Part shown: piece after piece, positions 16,228-24,667 of the stretch
Layout: every line of letters starts with the position of its first letter
Numbering within the stretch: position 1 is the stretch's first letter
Source: Roseiarcus sp050012775
GTDB lineage: Bacteria; Pseudomonadota; Alphaproteobacteria; Rhizobiales; Beijerinckiaceae
DNA: 64,000 nt
Direction of reading: 5' to 3'
Assembly (NCBI GenBank): GCA_050012775.1
Contig: JBEKGN010000018.1
Span: 32,184 to 96,183 of the forward strand
The notes under the pieces: model-generated
Databases searched by the model: none
What the model saw: only the letters and a program-made list of their open reading frames with translations
What the model was told of the DNA's origin: nothing
Position numbers and translations under genes: made by a program

Positions 16228-17874
16228 ATGAATCCCGCGCTCGATCCCAGCGCCTATCGCGACACTTTCGCGCGCGACCATCTGCCGCCGCCGTCGCTTT
16301 GGCCTGTGCTGGAAATCCCCGAGGCTCTGGGTCGCTTCCCCCGACGCGTCAACGCCGCAGTGGAAATTCTCGACGACGCGACGATGCGCCACGGCGCGAG
16401 GCCTTGCCTGCGCACGCGGAATACGACCTGGACTTATGCGAAACTTCTCACCGAGGCGAACCGCATCGCCGCCGTATTGACCCGGGATTACGGCCTCGCG
16501 CCCGGCAATCGCGTGCTGCTGCGCGGCGCCAATACGCCGATGCTCGCGGCCTGCTGGTTCGGCGTGCTCAAGGCCGGCGGAATCGCGGTCACGACGATGC
16601 CGCTCTTGCGAGCGCGCGAATTGACCGAGATCGCCAATCGGGCCGCCGTGCAATTCGCGCTCTGCGACGAACGCCTGGCGGAGGAGTTGGAGCTTTCGCG
16701 GTCGCAAAGCCCATCGCTGCGCCGAATCGGCTATTTCCATTCGCGGGCGCCCGACGGTCTGGAGGCCGTGATGGCCCGGCGCGCGGACGCGTTCGAAAAT
16801 TTTGTTCCCTCGCATGACGACGTCGCGCTGATCGCCTTCACCTCCGGCACGACGGGCAAACCGAAGGCGACGATGCACTTCCATCGCGACCTGCTGGCGA
16901 TTTGCGATTGTCTGCCCGAGCACGTCCTGCACTCGCGGCCAACTGACATTTTCGTTGGGGCGGCGCCGCTCGGATTCACCTATGGGCTCGGTTCCTTGCT
17001 TCTGTTCCCGATCCGGCGCGGCGCCTCGACGCTGCTGCTGGATCGTTGCACGGCGGAAATCCTGGTGGATTGCCTGCGAGATCTTCCCATCACGACGCTG
17101 ATGATCGGGCCGACGCTCTATCGCACCGTTCTGCCGTTGTTGCGGCCGGAAGACATCGCCGCTCTGAGAACTTGTTGTTCCTCGGGCGAGCATCTCCCGG
17201 CGTCCGTGGTCGAAGCCTGGCGCGAGAAGACCGGCCTCGAAATTCGCAATCTGCTCGGCTCGACGGAAATGTTGCACGCTTTTGTGGCCGCGCCCGCGCG
17301 GAACGCGAAGCCAGGGTCGCTCGGCGAGGCGCTGCCCGGCTATCGCGTCGAGATCGTCGACGAGGCGATGCGGCCCGTGGCCCCCGGCGTCGTCGGTCGC
17401 CTCGCGGTGCGCGGACCGACGGGTTGCCGCTATCTCGACGATTTGGAGCAGCAACGCACCTATGTCGTCGACGGCTGGAACCTCACCGGCGACGCGTTCC
17501 TCAGGGATGAGCAGGGCGTGCTGTGGTATCACGCGCGCGCCGACGACATCATCGTCTCCTCGGGCTATAATATTTCCGGCGCCGAGATCGAGGGCGTGCT
17601 GCTGGAGCATCCCGGCATCGCCGCCTGCGCGGTGGTCGGCGTTCCCGACGCGGCGCGCGGCATGATCGTCAAGGCCTTCGTCGTGCCCGTCGATCTCGCG
17701 CGGGCCGGCCCCGATTTGGCGCAGGCGCTTCAGGAGCATGTGAAGGGCGTCCTCGCGCCCTATAAATACCCGCGCGCCATCGAATTTCTCGCGCGACTTC
17801 CCTTGACGAGCACAGGCAAAGTCCAACGCGCGGCGTTGCGCTCCCCGCGGAACCGCGCGGACGAAAGCGGGTGA
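16228..17874 (+). CDS. Second 2-aminobenzoate/benzoate-CoA ligase-type enzyme
   Basis: AMP-forming ligase (548 aa), paralogue of the abmG product. Both share the DTFARDHLPP-type opening, P-loop TSGTTGKPK (205-213), LLGSTEMLHAF adenylate region, GPTGCRYL and the C-terminal STGKVQR Lys. They diverge clearly elsewhere, so this is not a recent duplication. The gene is transcribed divergently from the OYE gene (119-bp gap) and converges on the RidA gene. It may accept a related aryl acid such as a hydroxylated or methylated anthranilate, or give a second expression context. Exact substrate is not readable from sequence. Confidence 0.75.
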   Translation: MNPALDPSAYRDTFARDHLPPPSLWPVLEIPEALGRFPRRVNAAVEILDDATMRHGARPCLRTRNTTWTYAKLLTEANRIAAVLTRDYGLAPGNRVLLRGANTPMLAACWFGVLKAGGIAVTTMPLLRARELTEIANRAAVQFALCDERLAEELELSRSQSPSLRRIGYFHSRAPDGLEAVMARRADAFENFVPSHDDVALIAFTSGTTGKPKATMHFHRDLLAICDCLPEHVLHSRPTDIFVGAAPLGFTYGLGSLLLFPIRRGASTLLLDRCTAEILVDCLRDLPITTLMIGPTLYRTVLPLLRPEDIAALRTCCSSGEHLPASVVEAWREKTGLEIRNLLGSTEMLHAFVAAPARNAKPGSLGEALPGYRVEIVDEAMRPVAPGVVGRLAVRGPTGCRYLDDLEQQRTYVVDGWNLTGDAFLRDEQGVLWYHARADDIIVSSGYNISGAEIEGVLLEHPGIAACAVVGVPDAARGMIVKAFVVPVDLARAGPDLAQALQEHVKGVLAPYKYPRAIEFLARLPLTSTGKVQRAALRSPRNRADESG

Positions 17875-17942
17875 GGCGTGGGCGACGCGCGGCGTCGAGG
17901 AAGCAACGGCGATCCGATGTCTCCCGATCATCGCGCGAACCT

Positions 17943-18338
17943 CTAATCCGGCACGACGGCGATCGCCTGGATTTCGACCTTGGCGCCATCCTCGACGTAG
18001 CCCGCGACCTGCACCGCGGTCATCGCGGGGAAATGCCGTCCGATCACTTCGCGATAGACGCCGCCGATCTCCTTGAGCCTGGCGTTATACTCGCGCTTGT
18101 CCCCGAGGAACCACGTCATGTTGGTCACGTGCTCGGGCCGCGCGCCATCGCATTCGAGCACGGCGACGATATTGCGCAAGGCCTGGCGGATCTGCGCGAC
18201 GAGATCGTCCGATTCGAACGCCGAGTCCTTGTTCCAGCCGACCTGACCGGCGACGAATATCATGCGGCCGCGCGCCGCGACGCCATTGGCGTAGCCGAGC
18301 GGTTTCGCCCATCCCTCGGGCTGCAACGTTTTATGCAT
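17943..18338 (-). CDS. RidA family enamine/imine deaminase
   Basis: Small protein (131 aa) of the RidA/YjgF family, with MIFVAGQVGW near the N-terminus and TAVQVAGYVEDGAKVEIQAIAV at the C-terminal end. The conserved Arg of most deaminating RidA proteins (in the R-P-T-x-V type motif) is not obvious, so activity should not be assumed. ATG 18338 follows AGGAGAGACTCG. It is the last gene of the abmA-SDR-(enoyl-CoA hydratase) run. AbmA makes a ring with an enamine (2-amino-cyclohexene), so a RidA enzyme could hydrolyse the derived imine to a ketone; this is inference. Confidence 0.78.
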   Translation of the reverse strand: MHKTLQPEGWAKPLGYANGVAARGRMIFVAGQVGWNKDSAFESDDLVAQIRQALRNIVAVLECDGARPEHVTNMTWFLGDKREYNARLKEIGGVYREVIGRHFPAMTAVQVAGYVEDGAKVEIQAIAVVPD

Positions 18339-18349
18339 TCGAGTCTCTC

Positions 18350-18644
18350 CTAGAAATCGGCGCCCTCGCGCCGCGAGAAAAAACCGCGATTCGCTTCAAG
18401 TCGCGAATGCCTGGATGCCGGTGATCGCGCGCCCTCGCAGGTTTTGACGACCGCGAGGTTCGAGAGATGGCGAAAGAGATCGCGCAGCTCGGCGTCGCTG
18501 TCGGACGTGAGCGGATTCTTGCGCTCGGGTCGGTTGAGCCGCAAGGTCACGGCCCAGCCGTCCGCGCTCGCCTCGCGGCGGAGGCGCCGCGCAATCCTTG
18601 AACGGCCGCCGCGCGGCTTGCGTCGCCGAGATCTCTTGGCTCAT
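18350..18644 (-). pseudogene. Enoyl-CoA hydratase remnant, frameshifted and truncated
   Basis: An ATG coupled to the SDR stop by ATGA opens MSQEISATQAARRPFKD and then loses frame. The continuation is in another frame: REASADGWAVTLRLNRPE followed by KNPLTSDSDAELRDLFRHL, a typical crotonase N-terminus. Homology ends after about 75 residues, and only a short tail (LEANRGFFSRREGADF) precedes a stop just before the RidA ribosome site. The oxyanion-hole and catalytic parts of a normal 260-residue hydratase are missing. So the coupled hydratase of the anthranilate operon is dead in this strain. Confidence 0.8.
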
Positions 18645-19432
18645 CCCGCCATGACCTCCCCGCCCGCGACCACGATCGCCTGTCCGTTTATCGAGGCGGC
18701 CCCAGGCGAGGCAAGCCAAAGCACGGCGTCCGCGACCTCCTCCGGCTTCACCATGCGTCCCTGCGGATTGGCCTTGGCCAGTTCCGCCCGCGCCGCCTCG
18801 CTCGCGCGGCCCGTCTTGGCGACGATGGTCTCGACCACTCTGTCGATCAACGGCGTTTCGGTAAACCCCGGACAGACCGAGTTGACGGTGACGCCGCTGC
18901 GCGCCAGTTCCAGCGCCAGCGCGCGCGTGAGGCCGACGACGCCATGTTTGGCTGCGCAATAGGCGGCGACATAGGGATAGCCGGTCAGGCCCGCCGTCGA
19001 GGCGACGTTGATAATCCTCGCGCCGGCGCCGTGGCGCTTCAAATCCGGCAAAGCCGCGTGCGTCACCTGGTAGACGCCGGTGAGGTCGACGGCGAGCACA
19101 TGCGACCAAAGCGCCCTATCCGTCTTCTCGAAAGACGCGCTCGGCGCCTCGCCCGCGTTGTTCACGAGAATCGAGAGGGGGCCGAATTCGGCGCGCGCGC
19201 TCTCCAGGCCGCGCGCGATCGCCGCTTCGTCGGTCACGTCGAAGCCGTCGACGGCCAGCGCCGCGCCCGCGGGCAGCGCCGTCGCCAGTTCGGCGAGAGG
19301 CGCGCGGCGACGGCCGGCGAGGCTGACGCGCGCGCCCGCGTCGACAAGCGCCCGCGCAATCGCCGCGCCAATGCCGCTCCCCGCGCCGGTGACCAGCGCG
19401 TGTCGGCCTGCGAGCACCGCGGCGGGGTTCAT
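18641..19432 (-). CDS. SDR family dehydrogenase (probable 3-hydroxyacyl-CoA dehydrogenase of the abm pathway)
   Basis: Classical short-chain dehydrogenase (263 aa): TGAGSGIG (15-22), NNAG (91-94), catalytic Ser145 and YCAAK (158-162), and PGFTETPL after the active site. The start overlaps the abmA stop by four bases and the stop overlaps the start of the broken hydratase, so it is the second gene of the operon. In the anthranilate route it would oxidise a hydroxyl formed during ring beta-oxidation, using NAD. Substrate assignment rests on position. Confidence 0.82.
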   Translation of the reverse strand: MNPAAVLAGRHALVTGAGSGIGAAIARALVDAGARVSLAGRRRAPLAELATALPAGAALAVDGFDVTDEAAIARGLESARAEFGPLSILVNNAGEAPSASFEKTDRALWSHVLAVDLTGVYQVTHAALPDLKRHGAGARIINVASTAGLTGYPYVAAYCAAKHGVVGLTRALALELARSGVTVNSVCPGFTETPLIDRVVETIVAKTGRASEAARAELAKANPQGRMVKPEEVADAVLWLASPGAASINGQAIVVAGGEVMAG

Positions 19433-21753
19433 TTCGCACCTGCGGGAATCGCGGCCGCGCGCGCCAGATTGGCCTCGTACTGCGCCTTTGCGGAAGCATA
19501 TTGCTTCGGCCAGGCGATCTCCGTCACGCCGATCCGCGCGGCCTCGTGCAGCGTCCAGGCGGGATCGGCCAGATGCGGCCGCGCGATGGCGCAGAGGTCC
19601 GCGCGGCCGGCGGCGATGATCGAATTGGCGTGGTCGGCCTCCGAGATCGCGCCAACGGCGATCGTATCGACACGGACCTCGTTGCGGATCTGATCGGAAA
19701 ACGGCGTCTGGAACAGGCGGCCATAGACCGGCTGCTCGGCCTTCGACACCTGACCCGACGAACAGTCGATGACGTCCGCTCCGGCGGCCTTGAACATCGC
19801 GGCGAAGATCGCGGCGTCGTCAGGCATATTGCCGCCCGGCGTCCAGTCGTGACAGGAGAGGCGCACCGACATCGGCCGATCGGCGGGCCAAGCCGCGCGG
19901 ACCGCGCCGAAGACTTCGAGCGGATAGCGGGCGCGGCTCTCGTGATCGCCGCCGTATTCGTCCTCGCGCGTGTTGGTCAGCGGCGAGAGGAAACTCGAGA
20001 GCAGGTAGCCGTGGGCGCAGTGCAGTTCGAGCCAATCGACGCCGGCGGCGGCGGCGCGGCGCGTCGCGGCGACGAAATCTTCGCGCACGCGGTCCATGTC
20101 CGCACGGGTCATCGCACGCGGAACCTGGCTATGTTCGAGGTAGGGGACGGCCGAAGCCGAGATCAGCGGCCATGCCCCGCTCTCCAGCGGCTGGTCGATG
20201 CCTTCCCAAGCCAGTTTGGTCGCGCCCTTGCGTCCGGCGTGACCGATCTGTACGCCCGCCTTGGCGTGCCCGACGCTGTGAATGAGATCGACGAGGCGCT
20301 TCCATTGCGCCTGCTGCGCGTCGTTCCACAGACCGAGGCAGCCAGGGGTGATCCGCGCGTCGGGCGAGACGCAGGTCATTTCGGCGAAGACGAGGCTCGC
20401 GCCGCCCATCGCGCGCGCGCCCAGATGAGCGAGATGGAAGTCGCCGAGGAGGCCGTCCTTGGCCGAATACATCGCCATCGGCGAGACGACGATGCGATCC
20501 GCGAGGGTGACGCCGCGCGCGCGATAGGGCGTCAGCATCGGCGGCGTCGCCCGCGCGCCGTCCTTCACCGCGACGCCGGCGCGGCGCGCGAACCAGCGCT
20601 CGTAGCCTTCGAGCCAGACCGGATCGCGTAGGCGCAGGTTCTCGTGGCTGATGCGCTGCGAGCGCGTCAGCATGGAATAGAAGAATTGCTCCGGCTCCAT
20701 CGTGTCGGCGTAACGCTGCCCGACCACTTCGAACCACTCCATCGCGTTGCGCGCGGCGTTCTGGATGCGCGCGACGTCGATGCGGCGAACGTCCTCGTAG
20801 GCCGCCAGAACCGTGGAGAGCCGCTCGCGGCCGTGGCCGTGCTTGTCGAACTGGTTCGCCAGTTCGATCGCATCGTCGAAGGCGAGCTTCGTTCCCGAGC
20901 CGATGGCGAAATGCGCGGTATGGGCGGCGTCGCCCATCAGCACGACATGCGACTTGCCGTTGAAGCAGCTCCACGAGCCGCAGATCAGCCGGTTGAAATT
21001 GAGCCAAGCCGAGCCGCGCAAATGGCGCGCGTTGGTCATCAATTTGGCGCCGTCCAGCGTCTCGGCGAATAGCTTCTGACAGAAATCGATCGACCCCTGC
21101 TGGTCGAGCTCGCCGAGGCCATGCGCGGCGAACGCCTCTTCCGTCGTCTCGACGATGAAGGTCGAGGTGTCGCGATCGAACTTGTAGATATGCGCCTGAA
21201 ACCAACCGTGCTCGGTTTTGCGAAAATCGAAGGTGAAGGCGTCGAACGGCTTCTTGGTGCCGAGCCAAATGTACCGGTTGGGCCGAACGACGATGTCCGG
21301 TTTGAACGTGTCGGCGTAACGGTCTCTGATTTTGGAAAAGACGCCGTCCGAGGCGATGATCAGATCGGCGTCGGGAAACTCGAGATCGGAATCGACCTCG
21401 CGCTCAAATACGAGTTCGACGCCGAGCGCCTCGCAACGGCGCTGCAGAATGTTGAGCATTTGCTTGCGGCCGATGCCGATGAAGCCATGGCCGGTGGTGC
21501 GCTGGCGCTTGCCCTTGAAGACCAGCTCGATGTCGTCCCAGTGGTTGAAGGCGTCGGCGATCTCGGCGGCGCCTTCGGGATCGGCCGCGCGCATCGCCTC
21601 CATCATCGCGTCGGAGAAGACGATCCCCCAGCCGAACGTGTCATAGGGCTTGTTGCGCTCGACCACCGTGACGGAATGTTCGGGGTGGCGGCGCTTCATC
21701 AGCAGGCCGAAATAAAGTCCAGCCGGGCCTCCACCGATACAGACGATTCGCAT
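19429..21753 (-). CDS. abmA: 2-aminobenzoyl-CoA monooxygenase/reductase
   Basis: Two-domain flavoenzyme (774 aa), the length of the Azoarcus enzyme. Residues 1 to about 385 resemble salicylate-hydroxylase-type monooxygenases (GGGPAG at 7-12, GDAAHTAHF near 290). From about 400 to the end is an old-yellow-enzyme domain (RIVVSPMAMYS, ELHCAHGYLLSSFLSPLTN, DEYGGDHESR). It hydroxylates 2-aminobenzoyl-CoA with O2 and then reduces the ring to a non-aromatic 2-amino-5-oxo-cyclohexene carboxyl-CoA, avoiding ring-cleaving dioxygenases. ATG 21753 gives the Rossmann motif at the correct distance. A strong promoter with an overlapping palindrome lies about 55 bases upstream. Confidence 0.92.
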   Translation of the reverse strand: MRIVCIGGGPAGLYFGLLMKRRHPEHSVTVVERNKPYDTFGWGIVFSDAMMEAMRAADPEGAAEIADAFNHWDDIELVFKGKRQRTTGHGFIGIGRKQMLNILQRRCEALGVELVFEREVDSDLEFPDADLIIASDGVFSKIRDRYADTFKPDIVVRPNRYIWLGTKKPFDAFTFDFRKTEHGWFQAHIYKFDRDTSTFIVETTEEAFAAHGLGELDQQGSIDFCQKLFAETLDGAKLMTNARHLRGSAWLNFNRLICGSWSCFNGKSHVVLMGDAAHTAHFAIGSGTKLAFDDAIELANQFDKHGHGRERLSTVLAAYEDVRRIDVARIQNAARNAMEWFEVVGQRYADTMEPEQFFYSMLTRSQRISHENLRLRDPVWLEGYERWFARRAGVAVKDGARATPPMLTPYRARGVTLADRIVVSPMAMYSAKDGLLGDFHLAHLGARAMGGASLVFAEMTCVSPDARITPGCLGLWNDAQQAQWKRLVDLIHSVGHAKAGVQIGHAGRKGATKLAWEGIDQPLESGAWPLISASAVPYLEHSQVPRAMTRADMDRVREDFVAATRRAAAAGVDWLELHCAHGYLLSSFLSPLTNTREDEYGGDHESRARYPLEVFGAVRAAWPADRPMSVRLSCHDWTPGGNMPDDAAIFAAMFKAAGADVIDCSSGQVSKAEQPVYGRLFQTPFSDQIRNEVRVDTIAVGAISEADHANSIIAAGRADLCAIARPHLADPAWTLHEAARIGVTEIAWPKQYASAKAQYEANLARAAAIPAGAK

Positions 21754-22125
21754 ACCGTCTCTCCCTCGTGCGCCGAACGACGAACGCCAAAAAGCTTGAA
21801 CATTAAAATATATTGACTTGAAGCATTTCGTCAAGCCGGAAGACGCGATGCGCCGCAAGAGCAATGCGAGGCCGTAGCGGGCGAACAGGCCCTGGCGGTG
21901 GAATTCGACGTCGGCGTCGCCATCGCTTCGCTGCCGCGGGAGCTGCTATCGCGGCATTTGGAGACGATGCGCGGCGTCGAGCACGGCGCCCGGGCCCCCG
22001 AAGCGTATCAAGCGCCGCTGCGGGACGGACTGACGACATTGAAGTCCAATGGCCTCAAGCGCAATCAGTCCGCCCTGTTGGACGCGCCCGCGCGCGCGCC
22101 CCAGGCCGTGCGCCGCCGTCGATAG
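21754..22125. other. Intergenic region between marR and abmA
   Basis: 372 bp. The proximal part holds the abmA promoter and operator (21795-21834). A 75-codon plus-strand frame at 21898-22125 has no recognised family and is probably not a gene. Nothing else is seen. Confidence 0.5.
21795..21834 (-). promoter_or_regulatory. abmA promoter with overlapping operator
   Basis: On the minus strand, TTGACG (21829-21834), a 16-bp spacer and TATATT (21807-21812) form a good sigma-70 promoter. An imperfect inverted repeat with CTTGAA and CTTGAAG ends (21795-21823) covers the -10 box, the position expected for a MarR-type repressor such as the one encoded at 22126. Confidence 0.7.
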
Positions 22126-22650
22126 TCAATCATCTGTCTCGACGAGGCGCCGGCTTACCGAGCGCTTGACCGTCGCGAGCTGCTTCAACGCCGTCGCGAG
22201 CGTGTCGTCATCGACGTCGCCCATGAGCTCGCGCAGCCAGCCCTCGTGCGCCCTGGCCATGTCCGCGAAGATATCTCGGCCGCGTTTGGTCAACTTGGCG
22301 ACCGTGACGCGGCGGTCCCCGTCCAAGTTCTCACGTACGATGAGCCCGTCCGCCTCGAGTCGATCGGCGAGGCCCGTGATATTGCCGTTCGTGACCATCG
22401 TCCGGCGGGACAATTCGCCGAGTCGCAGGCCGTCTCGCTCGCGGTAGAGCTGCGCCAAAAGGTCGAATTGCGGCAGGGTCGCCTGGAACTCGACCCGCAA
22501 CCGCCGACGAATTTCTTGCGAAATCATCTTGGTGATCGACAACATGCGCAGCCACAACCGCAGTTGTGGCTTCTGGCCTTGCCGCGCGCCTTGAACGATA
22601 ACTTCGAGATCGACCGTCGGCGTCCGAGGATCGAGGGAATTGTCGCTCAC
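22126..22650 (-). CDS. MarR family transcriptional regulator, likely repressor of abmA
   Basis: Winged-helix regulator of about 174 aa. Features are LPQFDLLAQLYRE, the recognition-helix segment LSRRTMVTNGNITGLADRLE, and the wing GDRRVTVAKLTKRG. The start is uncertain: GTG 22650 is used here; another GTG at 22683 would add 11 residues of Ser/Pro/Arg-rich sequence. It lies upstream of abmA in the same direction, with 372 bp between. MarR proteins of aromatic-CoA pathways usually release DNA when the CoA ester binds, so 2-aminobenzoyl-CoA is the candidate effector (inference). Confidence 0.85.
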   Translation of the reverse strand: MSDNSLDPRTPTVDLEVIVQGARQGQKPQLRLWLRMLSITKMISQEIRRRLRVEFQATLPQFDLLAQLYRERDGLRLGELSRRTMVTNGNITGLADRLEADGLIVRENLDGDRRVTVAKLTKRGRDIFADMARAHEGWLRELMGDVDDDTLATALKQLATVKRSVSRRLVETDD

Positions 22651-22755
22651 GGAACCTGACCGAGATGGAGACGGGCGTCCCACGCTATATCCAGGGATGC
22701 TTTAGATGTCAAAGAAACAGGCCACATTCGGACGGGCCGCGAGGCGCGCTCGGCC

Positions 22756-24324
22756 TCACCCCGCCAACATCTTGGCGAGCATAAAGCCGGAGCCGGCGCC
22801 GACGCCCGCGCCCGGCCAGGTCGACGCGCCGCACAGATAGAGGCCCTTCACCGGCGTGCGATAGCGCGAGTAGCCGGGGACCGGGCGCAGGAAAAAATTC
22901 TGATCGAGATGGTGACTGCCCGAGAGGTTGTCGCCGCCGATGAGATTGGGATTTCCGCGTTCGAGATCCAGCGGCGAGAAGACCGCCCGCCCGAGGATGC
23001 GCGCGCGCAACCCTGGGGCATAGGTTTCGAGAATGTCGAGCGCGCGTTCCGCATAGGATTCCTTGGCCTCGTCCCAGGAGGTCGCCGCAATCTCGCCTTT
23101 GGCGTCGCCGCGGATGTCGGCGGGCAGAACGCGGACCTGCACCCAAAGCACGTGCTTGCCGTCAGGCGCGCGCGAGGGGTCGATGGCCGTGGGTTGGCCG
23201 ACCACCAACGCCGGCTCGGTCGGAAGCAAGCCGGCCGACGCCTCGGCATAGACGCGCGACATCATTTCGAGATCCGGCGCGATATGCACATAGGCGAAGC
23301 GACGCAGCGCGGCGCCGGCGCGCCAATCCGGCAAATCGTCGAGCGCGAGATGGATCATCATCGTGCCCGGCCCGGCCCGGAAGGCGGCGATGCCGCGCTC
23401 GAAGCTTTTTCGCGAGGCGTCGGAGGCGACGAGTTCGCCGAAGACAAGCTTGGGATGCGCGTTGGCGATGACCGCTCGGCGGGCCTCCAACCGACGCCCG
23501 TCCGCGAGAGTCACCGCCGTCGCGCGGCCCGAGTCGAGTTCGATGCGCGCGACAGGCGCGCCGAGAATCAGTTCGCCGCCCCGGGCTTTTAGCGCCCCTG
23601 TCATCGCGGCGATTATCGTATCCGCGCCGCCCTTGCCGATCACCATGCCGAAGCTCTGGTTCGCCATGCATTCGAGATAGGGGAACAACGCGCCGCCGGC
23701 GACGTCGGGGGCGAAATCGAGGTGCAGGCCCCAGGCCGCCATCATCGCCTTGACCTTGGGATGCGAGAAACGCGCGTCGAGAAAGTCGCGCGGCGTCGCC
23801 AGCAGCAGGCGCAACGTTTCAAAGAGCCAGTTCGAGCCTCTTTCCCGCCAGGCTTTCCAGACCGCCTTGGCCGATTCGAGCGAAGGCATGGGCGAACCCA
23901 GCAGCGCGAAAATGTGCGGGGCGTCGAGCGCGAAGCGCGCGACGAGATCGCGCCACGCTTGCGCGTCGGACGGCGACAGTGCGGCGATGCCCGCGACGGT
24001 CTTCTCCAGGTTCTGACTGACGCCGAGATAACCGCCGTCGCGAAACACGCTGGCGAAACAATCCTCGGCCGGCGCGAAGGCGAGGCCCTGGGCGAGCAGC
24101 GCCTCCTTGTGGGCGGCGAAGAAACCGGAGCCCGCGAACATCGAAAGGTTCATCGCGCAGAGGTCATGCCGAAATCCCGGCAGGGTGAGCTCTTGCGTCT
24201 TCACCGCGCCGCCGGCTTGCGCCTTGGCCTCGACCACGGCGACGGTCCATCCCCTTTCGACGAGACGCACAGCCGCCGCCAGGCCATTGTGGCCGGCCCC
24301 GATCACCACGGCGTCGTATTGCAT
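22756..24324 (-). CDS. Phytoene-desaturase-like FAD oxidoreductase (first copy)
   Basis: FAD-dependent amine-oxidase/phytoene-desaturase-type protein (522 aa). The Rossmann motif VIGAGHNGLAA is at residues 7-17. The C-terminus has LYLCGASTWPGAGVGAGSG, the second FAD-binding block of this family. ATG 24324 follows GGGAGAGCG and places the Rossmann motif at residue 7; a longer upstream extension is not needed. No carotenoid genes are nearby, so carotenoid desaturation is unlikely. Similar proteins are annotated only as NAD(P)/FAD-dependent oxidoreductases. It is divergent from the cyclase gene at 24668 and paralogous to the enzyme at 25501. Confidence 0.75.
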   Translation of the reverse strand: MQYDAVVIGAGHNGLAAAVRLVERGWTVAVVEAKAQAGGAVKTQELTLPGFRHDLCAMNLSMFAGSGFFAAHKEALLAQGLAFAPAEDCFASVFRDGGYLGVSQNLEKTVAGIAALSPSDAQAWRDLVARFALDAPHIFALLGSPMPSLESAKAVWKAWRERGSNWLFETLRLLLATPRDFLDARFSHPKVKAMMAAWGLHLDFAPDVAGGALFPYLECMANQSFGMVIGKGGADTIIAAMTGALKARGGELILGAPVARIELDSGRATAVTLADGRRLEARRAVIANAHPKLVFGELVASDASRKSFERGIAAFRAGPGTMMIHLALDDLPDWRAGAALRRFAYVHIAPDLEMMSRVYAEASAGLLPTEPALVVGQPTAIDPSRAPDGKHVLWVQVRVLPADIRGDAKGEIAATSWDEAKESYAERALDILETYAPGLRARILGRAVFSPLDLERGNPNLIGGDNLSGSHHLDQNFFLRPVPGYSRYRTPVKGLYLCGASTWPGAGVGAGSGFMLAKMLAG

Positions 24325-24667
24325 CGATCGCTCTCCCGATTGAAAGTCCAGCCCCGCGCCCGAGCCCAAAATTACATGCATTTCCACGCAATCCGCCAGG
24401 CCCGGGCAATGGCGCCGCTTCGTCCGCGCCAATCCTCGAAGCACTCCCGGGATTGAAATTGTCCTATTATAGCCTGCTTCGCAACATCCTTGCTCCCGCC
24501 GGATACGAACGTCGGCGGTGGAGTCGGCTGAAAATAGGCTTTGCCGATTGTTGCAAATTCATACTTCTGTGCTTAGTCTGAGGCTCTCGGCGCCGCGAGG
24601 GCCTCGGGGGGAACGGCGCGGAGGCCGTATGTCTCCTCATGGGCGGCGCGTCATTGGGAGGACGAAA
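24325..24667. other. Divergent promoter region between FAD oxidoreductase and cyclase genes
   Basis: 343 bp serving both directions. On the minus strand a perfect -10 TATAAT lies at 24466-24471, without a good -35. Toward the cyclase gene the region 24530-24580 is AT-richer than its surroundings, but no clear promoter pair stands out. No gene is seen. Confidence 0.45.

Noticed and set aside
16228..17874. Recent tandem duplicate of abmG
   Set aside because: The two ligases share motifs but differ along most of their length and face opposite directions, so the duplication is old or the genes came separately.
21898..22125. 75-codon plus-strand frame between abmA and marR
   Set aside because: Starts at a non-ATG codon without a site, no homology recognised, and lies in the regulatory region.
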